A DNA stretch of 43,713 nucleotides from Clostridia bacterium (GTDB lineage: Bacteria; Bacillota_A; Clostridia; Christensenellales; Aristaeellaceae), in assembly GCA_025997215.1 (NCBI GenBank), contig BNUH01000021.1, forward strand, positions 1-43,713. The letters are read 5' to 3'. The position numbers and the translations under genes are program-made. Shown piece by piece: positions 26,401 through 34,390 of the stretch. A model generated the notes under the pieces. That model was not told the origin of the DNA, did not search any database, and saw nothing but the letters and a program-made list of their open reading frames with translations. Each line of letters begins with the position of its first letter. Within the stretch, counting starts at the first letter, position 1.

Positions 26401-27309
26401 ATGCAGCGAGCGCTTCGTGGTATAACATACAACGTCCACAGCCGTTTCAATCAGCCGCAGATAATCGTTAAGCCCGGAGAAACATTCCAGGCTGAAACGG
26501 AACTATGCACGGGCAACTGGCTGAACCGCCTGGAGGATACCTGGTCGCCGGATAAGACAAACGCGCTGAACCCAACGGTTGTTGTGGCGGTGAGCGGCGC
26601 TAAACCCGGTCAGGTGTTGGCCGTTGATGTGTTAGCCATTGAGCCGGATCGGTTGGGTTACACGGGTTTCAACGCGCAGTCCAACCCATTGGCGAGTGAA
26701 ATCTATCGCGATAAACCTTGGGCGATGAACACAAAAACGTTGCGCATCGAGGATGGTCTCGTCCATTGGAGCGATACGCTGAAGCTGCCCATTCAGCCGA
26801 TGATCGGCACACTGGGCGTTGCGCCGCCGGAGGAGTCGCTGTCGAACGCTCGCGGCGGACGTCACGGCGGGAATATGGATGTGCAGGAGGTTTGCCCCGG
26901 CGCGACTGTTTATCTGCCGATAATGGTTCCGGACGCGCTGCTGCACATTGGGGATGTGCACGCCATACAGGGCGACGGCGAGATCTGCTGCGCAGGTGGT
27001 GTCGAATGCCGCAGTCTGGTCACGCTGCGGGTGCGGCTGGTGGATGTTCCGGCGGTGCATGAGTGCGTCCGCATCGAGAATGAGACGCACATAATGACGG
27101 TAGCGTGCGAGCGTTCCGTGCGCGAGAGTTTCCTGCTGGCCTCGGAACAGATGCTGAAATGGATGAATGCCGACTACGGTATCAGCATCGAGGAAGGGTA
27201 CCTGTTGATGGGCCAGGTTTTGGAGGCGCGGAATACGCAGTTTGTCAATCCTACGTATTCGTATGTGTGCAAAATGAATAAATCGTACTTGCATAACGTT
27301 CACCAATGA
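26401..27309 (+). CDS. Acetamidase/formamidase family amidohydrolase
   Basis: 302 residues with AGGGGG before ATG 26401. The FmdA_AmdA signature is easy to see: KPGETFQAETELC, VAVSGAKPGQVLAVDVLAIE, LPIQPMIGTLGVAPPEES, GRHGGNMDVQEVCPGATVYL, LLHIGDVHAIQGDGEICCAG and a C-terminal YLLMGQVLEARNTQFVNPTY. The His/Asp of GDVHAIQGDGE belong to the metal-binding site of this family, which hydrolyses short amides to acid plus ammonia. No signal peptide, so it acts in the cytoplasm. Its place between a peptidase and a third importer suggests amide or N-acyl substrates coming in through these importers. Confidence 0.9.
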   Translation: MQRALRGITYNVHSRFNQPQIIVKPGETFQAETELCTGNWLNRLEDTWSPDKTNALNPTVVVAVSGAKPGQVLAVDVLAIEPDRLGYTGFNAQSNPLASEIYRDKPWAMNTKTLRIEDGLVHWSDTLKLPIQPMIGTLGVAPPEESLSNARGGRHGGNMDVQEVCPGATVYLPIMVPDALLHIGDVHAIQGDGEICCAGGVECRSLVTLRVRLVDVPAVHECVRIENETHIMTVACERSVRESFLLASEQMLKWMNADYGISIEEGYLLMGQVLEARNTQFVNPTYSYVCKMNKSYLHNVHQ

Positions 27310-27376
27310 TATATACTACATATATGAAAGTCGCTTACAGCTAATGACCATCCAAACGGATAGGGAGTGGCGCTGA

Positions 27377-28318
27377 ATGGTTCAGAATAGTGTTCAGCCG
27401 TCGTTGAGGCGTCGGCGGTATTGGCTCGGCATCCTTCGGAACTGGCAGCTTTATGTGTTCATCGCGCCGGCGTTTATTTATGTGCTGATATTCAACTACT
27501 TTCCAATGTACGGCGTTCAGTTGGCGTTTAAGACGCTTAGTTTGCGGGTGGGCATAACCCGCAGCCCGTGGGTTCAGCCGATATTCAAGTATTTCACGGA
27601 TTTCTTTGCCAGCCGGAAGTTTACAACGGTTATAACTAATACGCTATTGCTGAATCTGTATGGCTTGGCCGCCGGATTCCCGTTTCCTATTATATTAGCG
27701 GTGCTACTCAATGAGCATGTCAGCAGTCGATATCGAAAACTCGTTCAGAATGTAACCTACGCGCCGTACTTTATCTCGACGGTCGTAATGGTTGGTATAA
27801 TCAAACTATTCTTTGCGCATAACGGCATTATCAACTCGCTGACGGGGCTGCTAGGCGCAGCGCCAGTCTCGTTCCTCAACCAGGGGAGTTTCTTCAAGCA
27901 TCTGTATACATGGACGGGCATCTGGCAGCGAATGGGTTATGATTCCATCATCTATTTCGCGGCGCTGTCCGGCGTATCGCCGGAGCTGCACGAGGCCGCG
28001 ATCATGGACGGCGCGTCGCGGCTGAAACGTGTGTGGCATATCAGTCTGCCGCATATACGGCCTACCATCGTTATACTATTGGTATTAAACTGCGCGTACC
28101 TGATGAATATTGGGTTTGAAAAGATATACCTCATGCAGAATGCTATCAATATCGAGTATTCCGAGGTATTCTCTACCTATATCTATAATCTGCTGGTGAA
28201 GCAGCCGAATTATGGTCTGGGCGCGGCAGTAGGCCTTTTCCAGAACGGTATAAACATCATCATCATGCTGATAGTGAATTGGTTCGCCAACAGAATCAGC
28301 GGAACATCATTATTCTAG
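27377..28318 (+). CDS. LplB/YteP-type ABC sugar transporter permease
   Basis: 313 residues, ATAGGGAG before ATG 27377. Group markers: LYVFIAPAFIYVLIFNYFPM, YGVQLAFKTLSLRVGI, the PYFISTVVMVGIIKLFF block and EAA loop EAAIMDGASRLKRVWHISLP. It begins the third importer; its order permease-permease-binding protein matches the two others. The 67-base gap from the amidase holds no clear promoter. Confidence 0.92.
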   Translation: MVQNSVQPSLRRRRYWLGILRNWQLYVFIAPAFIYVLIFNYFPMYGVQLAFKTLSLRVGITRSPWVQPIFKYFTDFFASRKFTTVITNTLLLNLYGLAAGFPFPIILAVLLNEHVSSRYRKLVQNVTYAPYFISTVVMVGIIKLFFAHNGIINSLTGLLGAAPVSFLNQGSFFKHLYTWTGIWQRMGYDSIIYFAALSGVSPELHEAAIMDGASRLKRVWHISLPHIRPTIVILLVLNCAYLMNIGFEKIYLMQNAINIEYSEVFSTYIYNLLVKQPNYGLGAAVGLFQNGINIIIMLIVNWFANRISGTSLF

Positions 28319-28345
28319 TGTAATCGTATAAAGGAGAGGCCGCGT

Positions 28346-29254
28346 ATGGTAATCAAAGAAACCGCCAGCGATCGAGTATTCAACGCAGTTAATACGCTGC
28401 TGCTTACGATTGTGCTGTTAATCGTGGCGTATCCGCTGTACTTCATCATCATTGCATCGTTTTCAAATCCAGACCTGGTAAACACGGGCAAGGTATTGTT
28501 TCTGCCCAGAGAATTGTCGGTAGAAGGCTACAAGATGGTCTTTAATTTCACCGATCTATGGCTGGGTTATCGCAATACGCTCATCTACGCTGTGTTCGGC
28601 ACGCTGATCAACCTGGCCGTGACGCTGCCAGCGGCGTACACGTTATCCCGCAAGGATTTCCGCTGGAAGGGATTCTTTGTGACGTTCTTCATGATCCCCA
28701 TGTTCTTTGGCGGCGGTCTGATCCCCACGTACATGCTGATGACGCGCACGCTCCACTTCAACGATACCATCTGGGCGATCCTGATACCGGGCGCGACCAG
28801 CATGATGCAGATGGTCGTCGCGCGGACATTCTTCCAGTCTACTATCCCGGATGAGCTGCGTGAGTCCGCCGAGATCGACGGGGCCAGTAATTTCCGTGTA
28901 TTCTTTACCATCGTGATCCCGCTGTCCACCGCGATCATCGCGGTGCAGGGCTTGCAGTCGGCTATCGGGCAGTGGAACGCGTTCTTCAACGCGTTTCTCT
29001 ATTTATCCGACAGAGGCGGGCGGAATCTGCAGCCGCTGTCGCTCATACTGCGCAGGATTCTCGTTATAGCGCAGGCTTCGACGGTCGCGGAGGAATTCAT
29101 GCAGGATCAGATGAATTATGTCGAGCGACTGCGTCGGGTTGAGCAGATTAAGTATGCCATGATAATCGTTTCAGTCATACCGATACTGATCGCGTATCCA
29201 TTTATTCAACGATACTTCGTGAAGGGCGTGATGATCGGCGCGTTGAAAGGGTAA
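28346..29254 (+). CDS. LplC/YtcP-type ABC sugar transporter permease
   Basis: 302 residues, AAAGGAG before ATG 28346. It shows VAYPLYFIIIASFSNPDLV, SRKDFRWKGFFVTFFMIPMF with FGGGLIPTYMLM, EAA loop ESAEIDGASNFRVFFTI, and C-terminus YFVKGVMIGALKG. The conserved Leu-Pro after the EAA loop is Ile-Pro. Partner of the gene at 27377. Confidence 0.92.
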   Translation: MVIKETASDRVFNAVNTLLLTIVLLIVAYPLYFIIIASFSNPDLVNTGKVLFLPRELSVEGYKMVFNFTDLWLGYRNTLIYAVFGTLINLAVTLPAAYTLSRKDFRWKGFFVTFFMIPMFFGGGLIPTYMLMTRTLHFNDTIWAILIPGATSMMQMVVARTFFQSTIPDELRESAEIDGASNFRVFFTIVIPLSTAIIAVQGLQSAIGQWNAFFNAFLYLSDRGGRNLQPLSLILRRILVIAQASTVAEEFMQDQMNYVERLRRVEQIKYAMIIVSVIPILIAYPFIQRYFVKGVMIGALKG

Positions 29255-29321
29255 CGCGCTTGACATAGATTCCCCGAAATCAATCACTAAGCGTTCCCCA
29301 AACTAAAAGGAGGTTAACCCG

Positions 29322-31019
29322 ATGAAAACACGCGTATTATCCCTACTCCTCGCCGCGCTCATGCTGATCTCGGTCGGCGCTAGCGCATCTGGCATCAACA
29401 AGACGGGTCTGCCCATCACCAATGAAAAGACCACCTTCACAGTCATGCTCCGCAAAGATGAAGCGGACGGACGCTGGGAGGATCTCGAAATTATGAAGTG
29501 GCTCGAAGAGCAGACCAACGTGCACTTCGAGTACGACGTCTATACCAGCGACGATATGTTCAAGGAACAGTTGGGTCTGCAGTTGATGTCCGGCTCATAT
29601 TCCGATGTGCTGATGCCGAGAGGCCCCATGAACGTGCCATGGTATAAGGATGAGGAATACGGCCGCGAGGGATTCGTCATCGATCTAAAACCATTGATCG
29701 ATGAATGGATGCCCAACGCCAAGGCTTTCTTTGAGGAGTATCCCGCCAGCAAGGCAGGATCCACCGCCGGCAACGGGGCCATATATGGCCTGCCGTACTA
29801 CTATCAGATGGGCGTGGGCGGCAACCCGCATCTGTGGTACATGGAAACGTATTGGATCAAAGCCGCAGGTTGGGATGATGTGCCCAACACCGTCTACGAG
29901 ATGGATCAATTCGTGCGCGACATCAAGGCGTTGTTAGATTCCGGCGACTACATGCGTCCTGAGGACGATATGTATGTGCTAGGTATTACAAACCCATATG
30001 GTAATGTTCCCCAAGCTCACCTCATGCTGACGGGATTCACTGGCACGCTCATCTCCGTCGAAAACGTGTGGGCTGTGCCCGATAATAAGACGGTCGAGTT
30101 TATGGTGAACCATCCCGGCTATCGCGAGGCGCTGGAGATGATGGCTGCCTGGTATCGCGACGGCATCATCAATCCCGACGTGTTCACGATGGACGGCGCA
30201 ACCTACAACGCAAATAAGACCGCCAACAAATACGCCATGTTCACCGGATCATCGTCCGCCCTGGATCCGAACCTCATCCGTGACCGCGTCGTCGCCGAGG
30301 CAGAGGGCCGCACGTACTACGGCTGCACGGCGATCCGCCCGCTGACCAGCGAATACAACCCGACGCCAAGGGTGGCGTACGAGTCGTTTGGTAACATTAA
30401 CCAGCTGATGATCACCGACAAGTGCAAGAATCCGGAGATCATCGCGCGCTGGGCGGATCTGTTCTTCAACATGGATTATGATGTTACGGACAACTCTGTA
30501 CCCAACCCGATGATGTTCTATAAAGGTTTCTATGGAACCCACTGGGAATATACCAACCCCGAGCGCACCGAGTGGACATTCCTTGACCGTCCCGACGGCA
30601 AGGCAAACGACGACGGCACATCCAAGATCACCTGGGATTACTCGCGCGCGTACCTGGTGCCGGGCTGGTCGATACCGAGCGGCGGCATCCTGCTTGACAA
30701 TGCGTTTGCGGCAGGATCACCCATGTATATCGCAAAGCAGATAACCAATGTCGAAAACGAGTATCCCTATGTCACCACTGATACCCAGTTCCCGCCGCTC
30801 GCCCGCTGGAGCCAGGAGGAGACTGACGCGGCCGCGACCAAGCTGGCCGATCTGCAGCGGTATCTGCAGGAATCGTGGGGGCAATTCATGTCCGGCGAGC
30901 GTGAAATCAACGACGCAAACTGGAACGCGTTTCTCGCCGAGTGCCAGCGCATCGGCAGCGATGAGATCACCGCGATCTATCAGCAGGTATTCGATCGCTG
31001 GAACGCGGCGCTGGAGTGA
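29322..31019 (+). CDS. Extracellular solute-binding protein (LplA-like)
   Basis: 565 residues, AAAAGGAGG before ATG 29322. The short signal peptide VLSLLLAALMLISVGASASG has no lipobox. The mature sequence has EDLEIMKWLEEQTNVHFEYD, KEQLGLQLMSGSYSDVLMPR, GAIYGLPYYYQMGVGGNPHL and a C-terminal SWGQFMSGEREINDANWNAF, all typical of large LplA/YtcQ binding proteins. A TTGACA at 29260-29265 lies upstream but its -10 is poor. It is the last gene of the locus, followed by a strong terminator. Confidence 0.92.
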   Translation: MKTRVLSLLLAALMLISVGASASGINKTGLPITNEKTTFTVMLRKDEADGRWEDLEIMKWLEEQTNVHFEYDVYTSDDMFKEQLGLQLMSGSYSDVLMPRGPMNVPWYKDEEYGREGFVIDLKPLIDEWMPNAKAFFEEYPASKAGSTAGNGAIYGLPYYYQMGVGGNPHLWYMETYWIKAAGWDDVPNTVYEMDQFVRDIKALLDSGDYMRPEDDMYVLGITNPYGNVPQAHLMLTGFTGTLISVENVWAVPDNKTVEFMVNHPGYREALEMMAAWYRDGIINPDVFTMDGATYNANKTANKYAMFTGSSSALDPNLIRDRVVAEAEGRTYYGCTAIRPLTSEYNPTPRVAYESFGNINQLMITDKCKNPEIIARWADLFFNMDYDVTDNSVPNPMMFYKGFYGTHWEYTNPERTEWTFLDRPDGKANDDGTSKITWDYSRAYLVPGWSIPSGGILLDNAFAAGSPMYIAKQITNVENEYPYVTTDTQFPPLARWSQEETDAAATKLADLQRYLQESWGQFMSGEREINDANWNAFLAECQRIGSDEITAIYQQVFDRWNAALE

Positions 31020-31060
31020 GGGTTGACCTACCATAGTTCTTAAGTAAACCATTTTCCTGT

Positions 31061-31086
31061 GCCAGCCCGATAGGGCTGGCTTTTTT
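31061..31086 (+). terminator. Intrinsic terminator of the carbohydrate locus
   Basis: GCCAGCCC, loop GATA, GGGCTGGC, then TTTTTT: a textbook rho-independent terminator 41 bases after the last binding-protein gene. Confidence 0.95.
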
Positions 31087-31111
31087 ATTGGGTATCTATT
31101 CTTGTTAGAAC

Positions 31112-33097
31112 TTAACCCACCCCCGCGTCCTCCCAGATGCGCTCCATCAACGAATGCGAGTCGGTGAAGATGCTGTCGTCCAGCACGTTGGCCTTAAGGG
31201 GTGGCGCTATTCTGTGGCGTTTGGGTAACGCTTGCTCGAGGGTAGCGGGATCGAAGTCGCGCCGCAGGGTTAGGTCGCTGGAGCCATCCAGCTTGGGCTT
31301 GCCGGAGGCATCCACGGAGAGCGTGTGGACTGTGTCGTCGAGCTTGATTCCTGGCGTGCCGGATATGGCGGTCAGCCTGTAGGTGTGGCTGGGCGTGAGG
31401 TTCGGCGCGTTGATAAAGCCGTTGGCGTTGGATTCGACAACCTTCGACTTCCCGGTGGTTGTATCCATTAATTGGTAGGATGTCTTGATGGGCAGCGGCA
31501 TATCGGTCGTGCTGCCGACTGACCGCAACTTGATCTTGAATCCCTTAATCATGGGACACTTATACTTATCAGAATGGAAATCAATGCACCCACAATTGCC
31601 GCAGTACAGTATGTCAAAGAACATATTGCGCTTCCAGACGGGGTACAGCGTCGTATTCTCCCACGCGGTAAAGCTGGACAGCGCGGGGCCGCCGGGTTCC
31701 GTGGACCAGCCGCACAGCACACGTCCGGCGGTGCGCAGGGTGCCGGGGCTGCCGGTGGGGTAGTAGGTGGATCCCAGCTGGATGCTGACAGGCTTTGGCG
31801 GCTTGCCATGTTGGGCGGACTTGTTTGAGTACTTGATGGTGACGCACAGACCGTGGCATTCGGTTGTGTTAACGCCTTGCCATTCGGTATCGCCGTAATA
31901 TGGTGATCCTGGAGTAACTACATCATTGTTGTATGAATCGCCGGGAGTGACGCCGCCATCATTTACAATAGCAGTTAAACGCATGTCTTTGTTAGCTCTA
32001 TTTCCGGATGCAAGAGGGCTCGCGGAGCCGCGGCTGTAATAAATGCGGTAGCCTGTATATATACCCAGATACGGAGAGCCTGTAGCTATAATTGATGCGC
32101 AGCACGCTAAATTATCTTTGACTTCAACCAGGCTGTCACTATTCCAAAGTAGAAGCTCGCCAATTATGCCAGCGGCGTGAGTCCCGCCTTTTATTGTACA
32201 ACTCTCAGTAACTACATTATTATTAATAGTAAAGCTAGTTGGAGTAACTACCGCCTTAAAGAAACCGACAATACCGCCAGCGGATTGATAGTCTGATACA
32301 ATTTTACCGCTATTCATGTTATTGTCAAGAATTTCACCTTCTAACATAGTACCTATTATACCACCAGTGTTGCTGCCGCCATGGCAATAACCGGAATTTT
32401 TGCATAGGGTAATACTTATCGGATTCATTTCATCAGCCCACGCTACGATGCCACCGACGGCGTTAACACCACGTATAGTACCAGAATTATAGCAATTTAT
32501 GAATGATCCGGATGCATAGGCGCATATTCCGCCTGCATACCCAGCAGCGAATGCTGTTGCCGGCCGTTTGCCTTCTATATTGCCTGAATTCTTACAGTTA
32601 CTGACCGCAACACCATACATATCACCCGCAATACCTCCGGCCGATCCGCCTTCAACCCTAACACCTTTATTCGTACAACCCTGTATGCCTGATAAGTCAT
32701 CACCTCCCATAATCCCTATTATGCCGCCGACAGATGCAGTTGTGCCATATAACTCATAGTCTCCTTTAATATATCCATCCTCTATTGTACAGTTTATAAT
32801 ATTGGGATAGTCACCGTAACACATAATGGCGCCTACACCTATATTTGTATGATCAACAATATTGATATTTTTCAAATGAATATTACTGATCTCCGAATAT
32901 GCGCCAACCTGAATAAACAGCGGCCTTCTGATATCGCTAAGCACAACGCCGTCCAACGCTGTAAACGTAATCCGGCTATCGATAGTATGTGATACAGCCG
33001 TGGCCATACTGAATGATTTGGTCACAGTATATACCGTATCATCAGGCGGATCGGATGGTATCGCGTTAAACTCGTTAACGTTCGTAATGTTTGGCAT
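31112..33097 (-). CDS. GLUG-like beta-helix repeat protein without signal peptide
   Basis: 661 residues; GAGGAGG precedes ATG 33097, so the start is secure and no signal peptide exists. Residues ~60-320 form beta-helix repeats with the pattern Gly-Gly-Ile-x-Gly ... Cys-x-Asn-Ser-Gly: GGIAGDMYGVAVSNCKNSGN, GGICAYASGSFINCYNSGTI, GGIVAWADEMNPISITLCKN. Residues ~415-490 resemble an InlB B-repeat/List-Bact unit (GWSTEPGG...TLYPVW). Then comes the cysteine cluster YCGNCGCIDFHSDKYKCP (~495-512), a possible metal site, and a C-terminal domain of ~150 residues I do not recognise. The stretch 31900-33000 is clearly AT-richer than its surroundings, suggesting transfer. Such repeats are usually on secreted adhesins, so the missing export signal is odd. 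It follows the glycosyltransferase gene by 12 bases. Confidence 0.7.
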   Translation of the reverse strand: MPNITNVNEFNAIPSDPPDDTVYTVTKSFSMATAVSHTIDSRITFTALDGVVLSDIRRPLFIQVGAYSEISNIHLKNINIVDHTNIGVGAIMCYGDYPNIINCTIEDGYIKGDYELYGTTASVGGIIGIMGGDDLSGIQGCTNKGVRVEGGSAGGIAGDMYGVAVSNCKNSGNIEGKRPATAFAAGYAGGICAYASGSFINCYNSGTIRGVNAVGGIVAWADEMNPISITLCKNSGYCHGGSNTGGIIGTMLEGEILDNNMNSGKIVSDYQSAGGIVGFFKAVVTPTSFTINNNVVTESCTIKGGTHAAGIIGELLLWNSDSLVEVKDNLACCASIIATGSPYLGIYTGYRIYYSRGSASPLASGNRANKDMRLTAIVNDGGVTPGDSYNNDVVTPGSPYYGDTEWQGVNTTECHGLCVTIKYSNKSAQHGKPPKPVSIQLGSTYYPTGSPGTLRTAGRVLCGWSTEPGGPALSSFTAWENTTLYPVWKRNMFFDILYCGNCGCIDFHSDKYKCPMIKGFKIKLRSVGSTTDMPLPIKTSYQLMDTTTGKSKVVESNANGFINAPNLTPSHTYRLTAISGTPGIKLDDTVHTLSVDASGKPKLDGSSDLTLRRDFDPATLEQALPKRHRIAPPLKANVLDDSIFTDSHSLMERIWEDAGVG

Positions 33098-33109
33098 TAT
33101 TATTCCTCC

Positions 33110-34237
33110 TCAATATGCCATCAGGCGATCTATCGTCGTAAGAAGCTCACGCGTCGTGCTCTTCTCACTGTACAGCGCCTTAAACAAGGCAATATTGCGT
33201 GCGCTCATGCTTCTTAACAGTTCTGGATCGTTAGTCAACTGTTCAAGGCATGATTCAATCGCGTATTGATCGCCAAATGGCACCAGGAACCCATTCCTGC
33301 CGTCAATAACCAACTCACCGTGATAATTGTGATTGGTTGTGATGATGGGAAGTCCAGCGGCTATCGCGGTCAGCAGCACGGTCAACAGCGATTGGTTGTT
33401 CTCCAACGATGGCCGCAGCATCGCGTCATACTGCGCCAGCGTCGCAACCGCGTGATTGCCGTCGAGCGTACCCATCATGCGGATGTTCGGGTCGTCAGCA
33501 ATGACAGCCGACAGCTGTGCTTCCGTCGTCGTGTTGGGCGGTCCGTATATATCAAACCGCAGCGGCGCGTCAGGGTGATTGGCGTTGTACGACCGCACCG
33601 CTTGGATAGTTGATTCACACACCTTCGCGTTGTAGTAATTGCCATACCAAACCAGCCGCTTCAGATTCTGCCTGGGTTTGACCCGCCGCAGATCAGCGTC
33701 GCTCCAGATACGGTACGGGTACAACACACGGCTGTTGGTAAGCCCCAGGTTTTGCAGTATTGAAACGCCCGTGACTGACTGCTCGAATATCGCCGCGTAT
33801 TCGTTTAATTTATCCAATAACCACGGATATTTTTGTACATATTCAACCAAAAATGAATCCACCATAACCAGCACGGTTCTATCAGGCCGTGCATATCGCT
33901 CCAGCGATGGGATTGTACCATGGGGCAAGGCTTTGCCGATAACCATCAAGTTGGCGTCAGCCTCGGACTCCTGCGCCTTCTTTTGGTTGTACTCATCCGG
34001 CGAATAATATTTCATCATCCGCTCAAAGTCCCGCGCCTCGATTGTCCAATCCGGACGCAGCCGGCGCAAACTCTCATCCAACGTGATCGCGCAAGCCTGC
34101 GCAGAGGTAAAATAATGCATGTCTGTGGCCATCCACGCCTTATACTTGGACGGTTCAGCACGATCAAACTGCCTGCTGAATCCATGGTAATTATGGATCG
34201 GCATATCGATCTCGCCATACAGAGCCAACGCGTTCAT
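33110..34237 (-). CDS. GT-B glycosyltransferase (GT4/Glycos_transf_1-like)
   Basis: 375 residues from ATG 34237 with GAGAGG upstream. The N-terminal half looks like the acceptor domain (YHGFSRQFDRAEPSKYKAWM, LVMVDSFLVEYVQKYPWLLD). The C-terminal nucleotide-sugar domain has RLVWYGNYYNAK, LRFDIYGPPNT, IRMMGTLDGNHAVATLAQYD and the donor-binding block RPSLENNQSLLTVLLTAIAA followed by GLPIITTNHNYHGELVIDG with NGFLVPFGD. The usual E-x7-E motif is partly degenerate. No membrane segment. It lies upstream of the beta-helix gene in one operon, so it may glycosylate that protein or make its ligand; this is inference. Confidence 0.8.
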   Translation of the reverse strand: MNALALYGEIDMPIHNYHGFSRQFDRAEPSKYKAWMATDMHYFTSAQACAITLDESLRRLRPDWTIEARDFERMMKYYSPDEYNQKKAQESEADANLMVIGKALPHGTIPSLERYARPDRTVLVMVDSFLVEYVQKYPWLLDKLNEYAAIFEQSVTGVSILQNLGLTNSRVLYPYRIWSDADLRRVKPRQNLKRLVWYGNYYNAKVCESTIQAVRSYNANHPDAPLRFDIYGPPNTTTEAQLSAVIADDPNIRMMGTLDGNHAVATLAQYDAMLRPSLENNQSLLTVLLTAIAAGLPIITTNHNYHGELVIDGRNGFLVPFGDQYAIESCLEQLTNDPELLRSMSARNIALFKALYSEKSTTRELLTTIDRLMAY

Positions 34238-34269
34238 AAGAAAACCTCTCTATACAATTATGCCGCATA

Positions 34270-34298
34270 ATAATATGCGTACGATTGTAGGTATTCAA
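34270..34298 (-). promoter_or_regulatory. Promoter of the glycosyltransferase/beta-helix operon
   Basis: Minus strand TTGAAT (34298-34293), 17-base spacer, TATTAT (34275-34270), 33 bases before the glycosyltransferase start. The remaining gap 34299-34390 shows no other feature. Confidence 0.5.
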
Positions 34299-34390
34299 AT
34301 AGATTCACATTAACACAATATGCGAGAGGGGCTGCGGGGTGCGGCGGAAGTGGTGGAGTCCGCCTGCGGGCGATGGGTTTCCCCTCACCC

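Noticed and set aside
26632..27306. 224-codon open frame on the minus strand
   Set aside because: Antisense shadow of the amidase gene, Arg/His/Gln-rich and without family resemblance.
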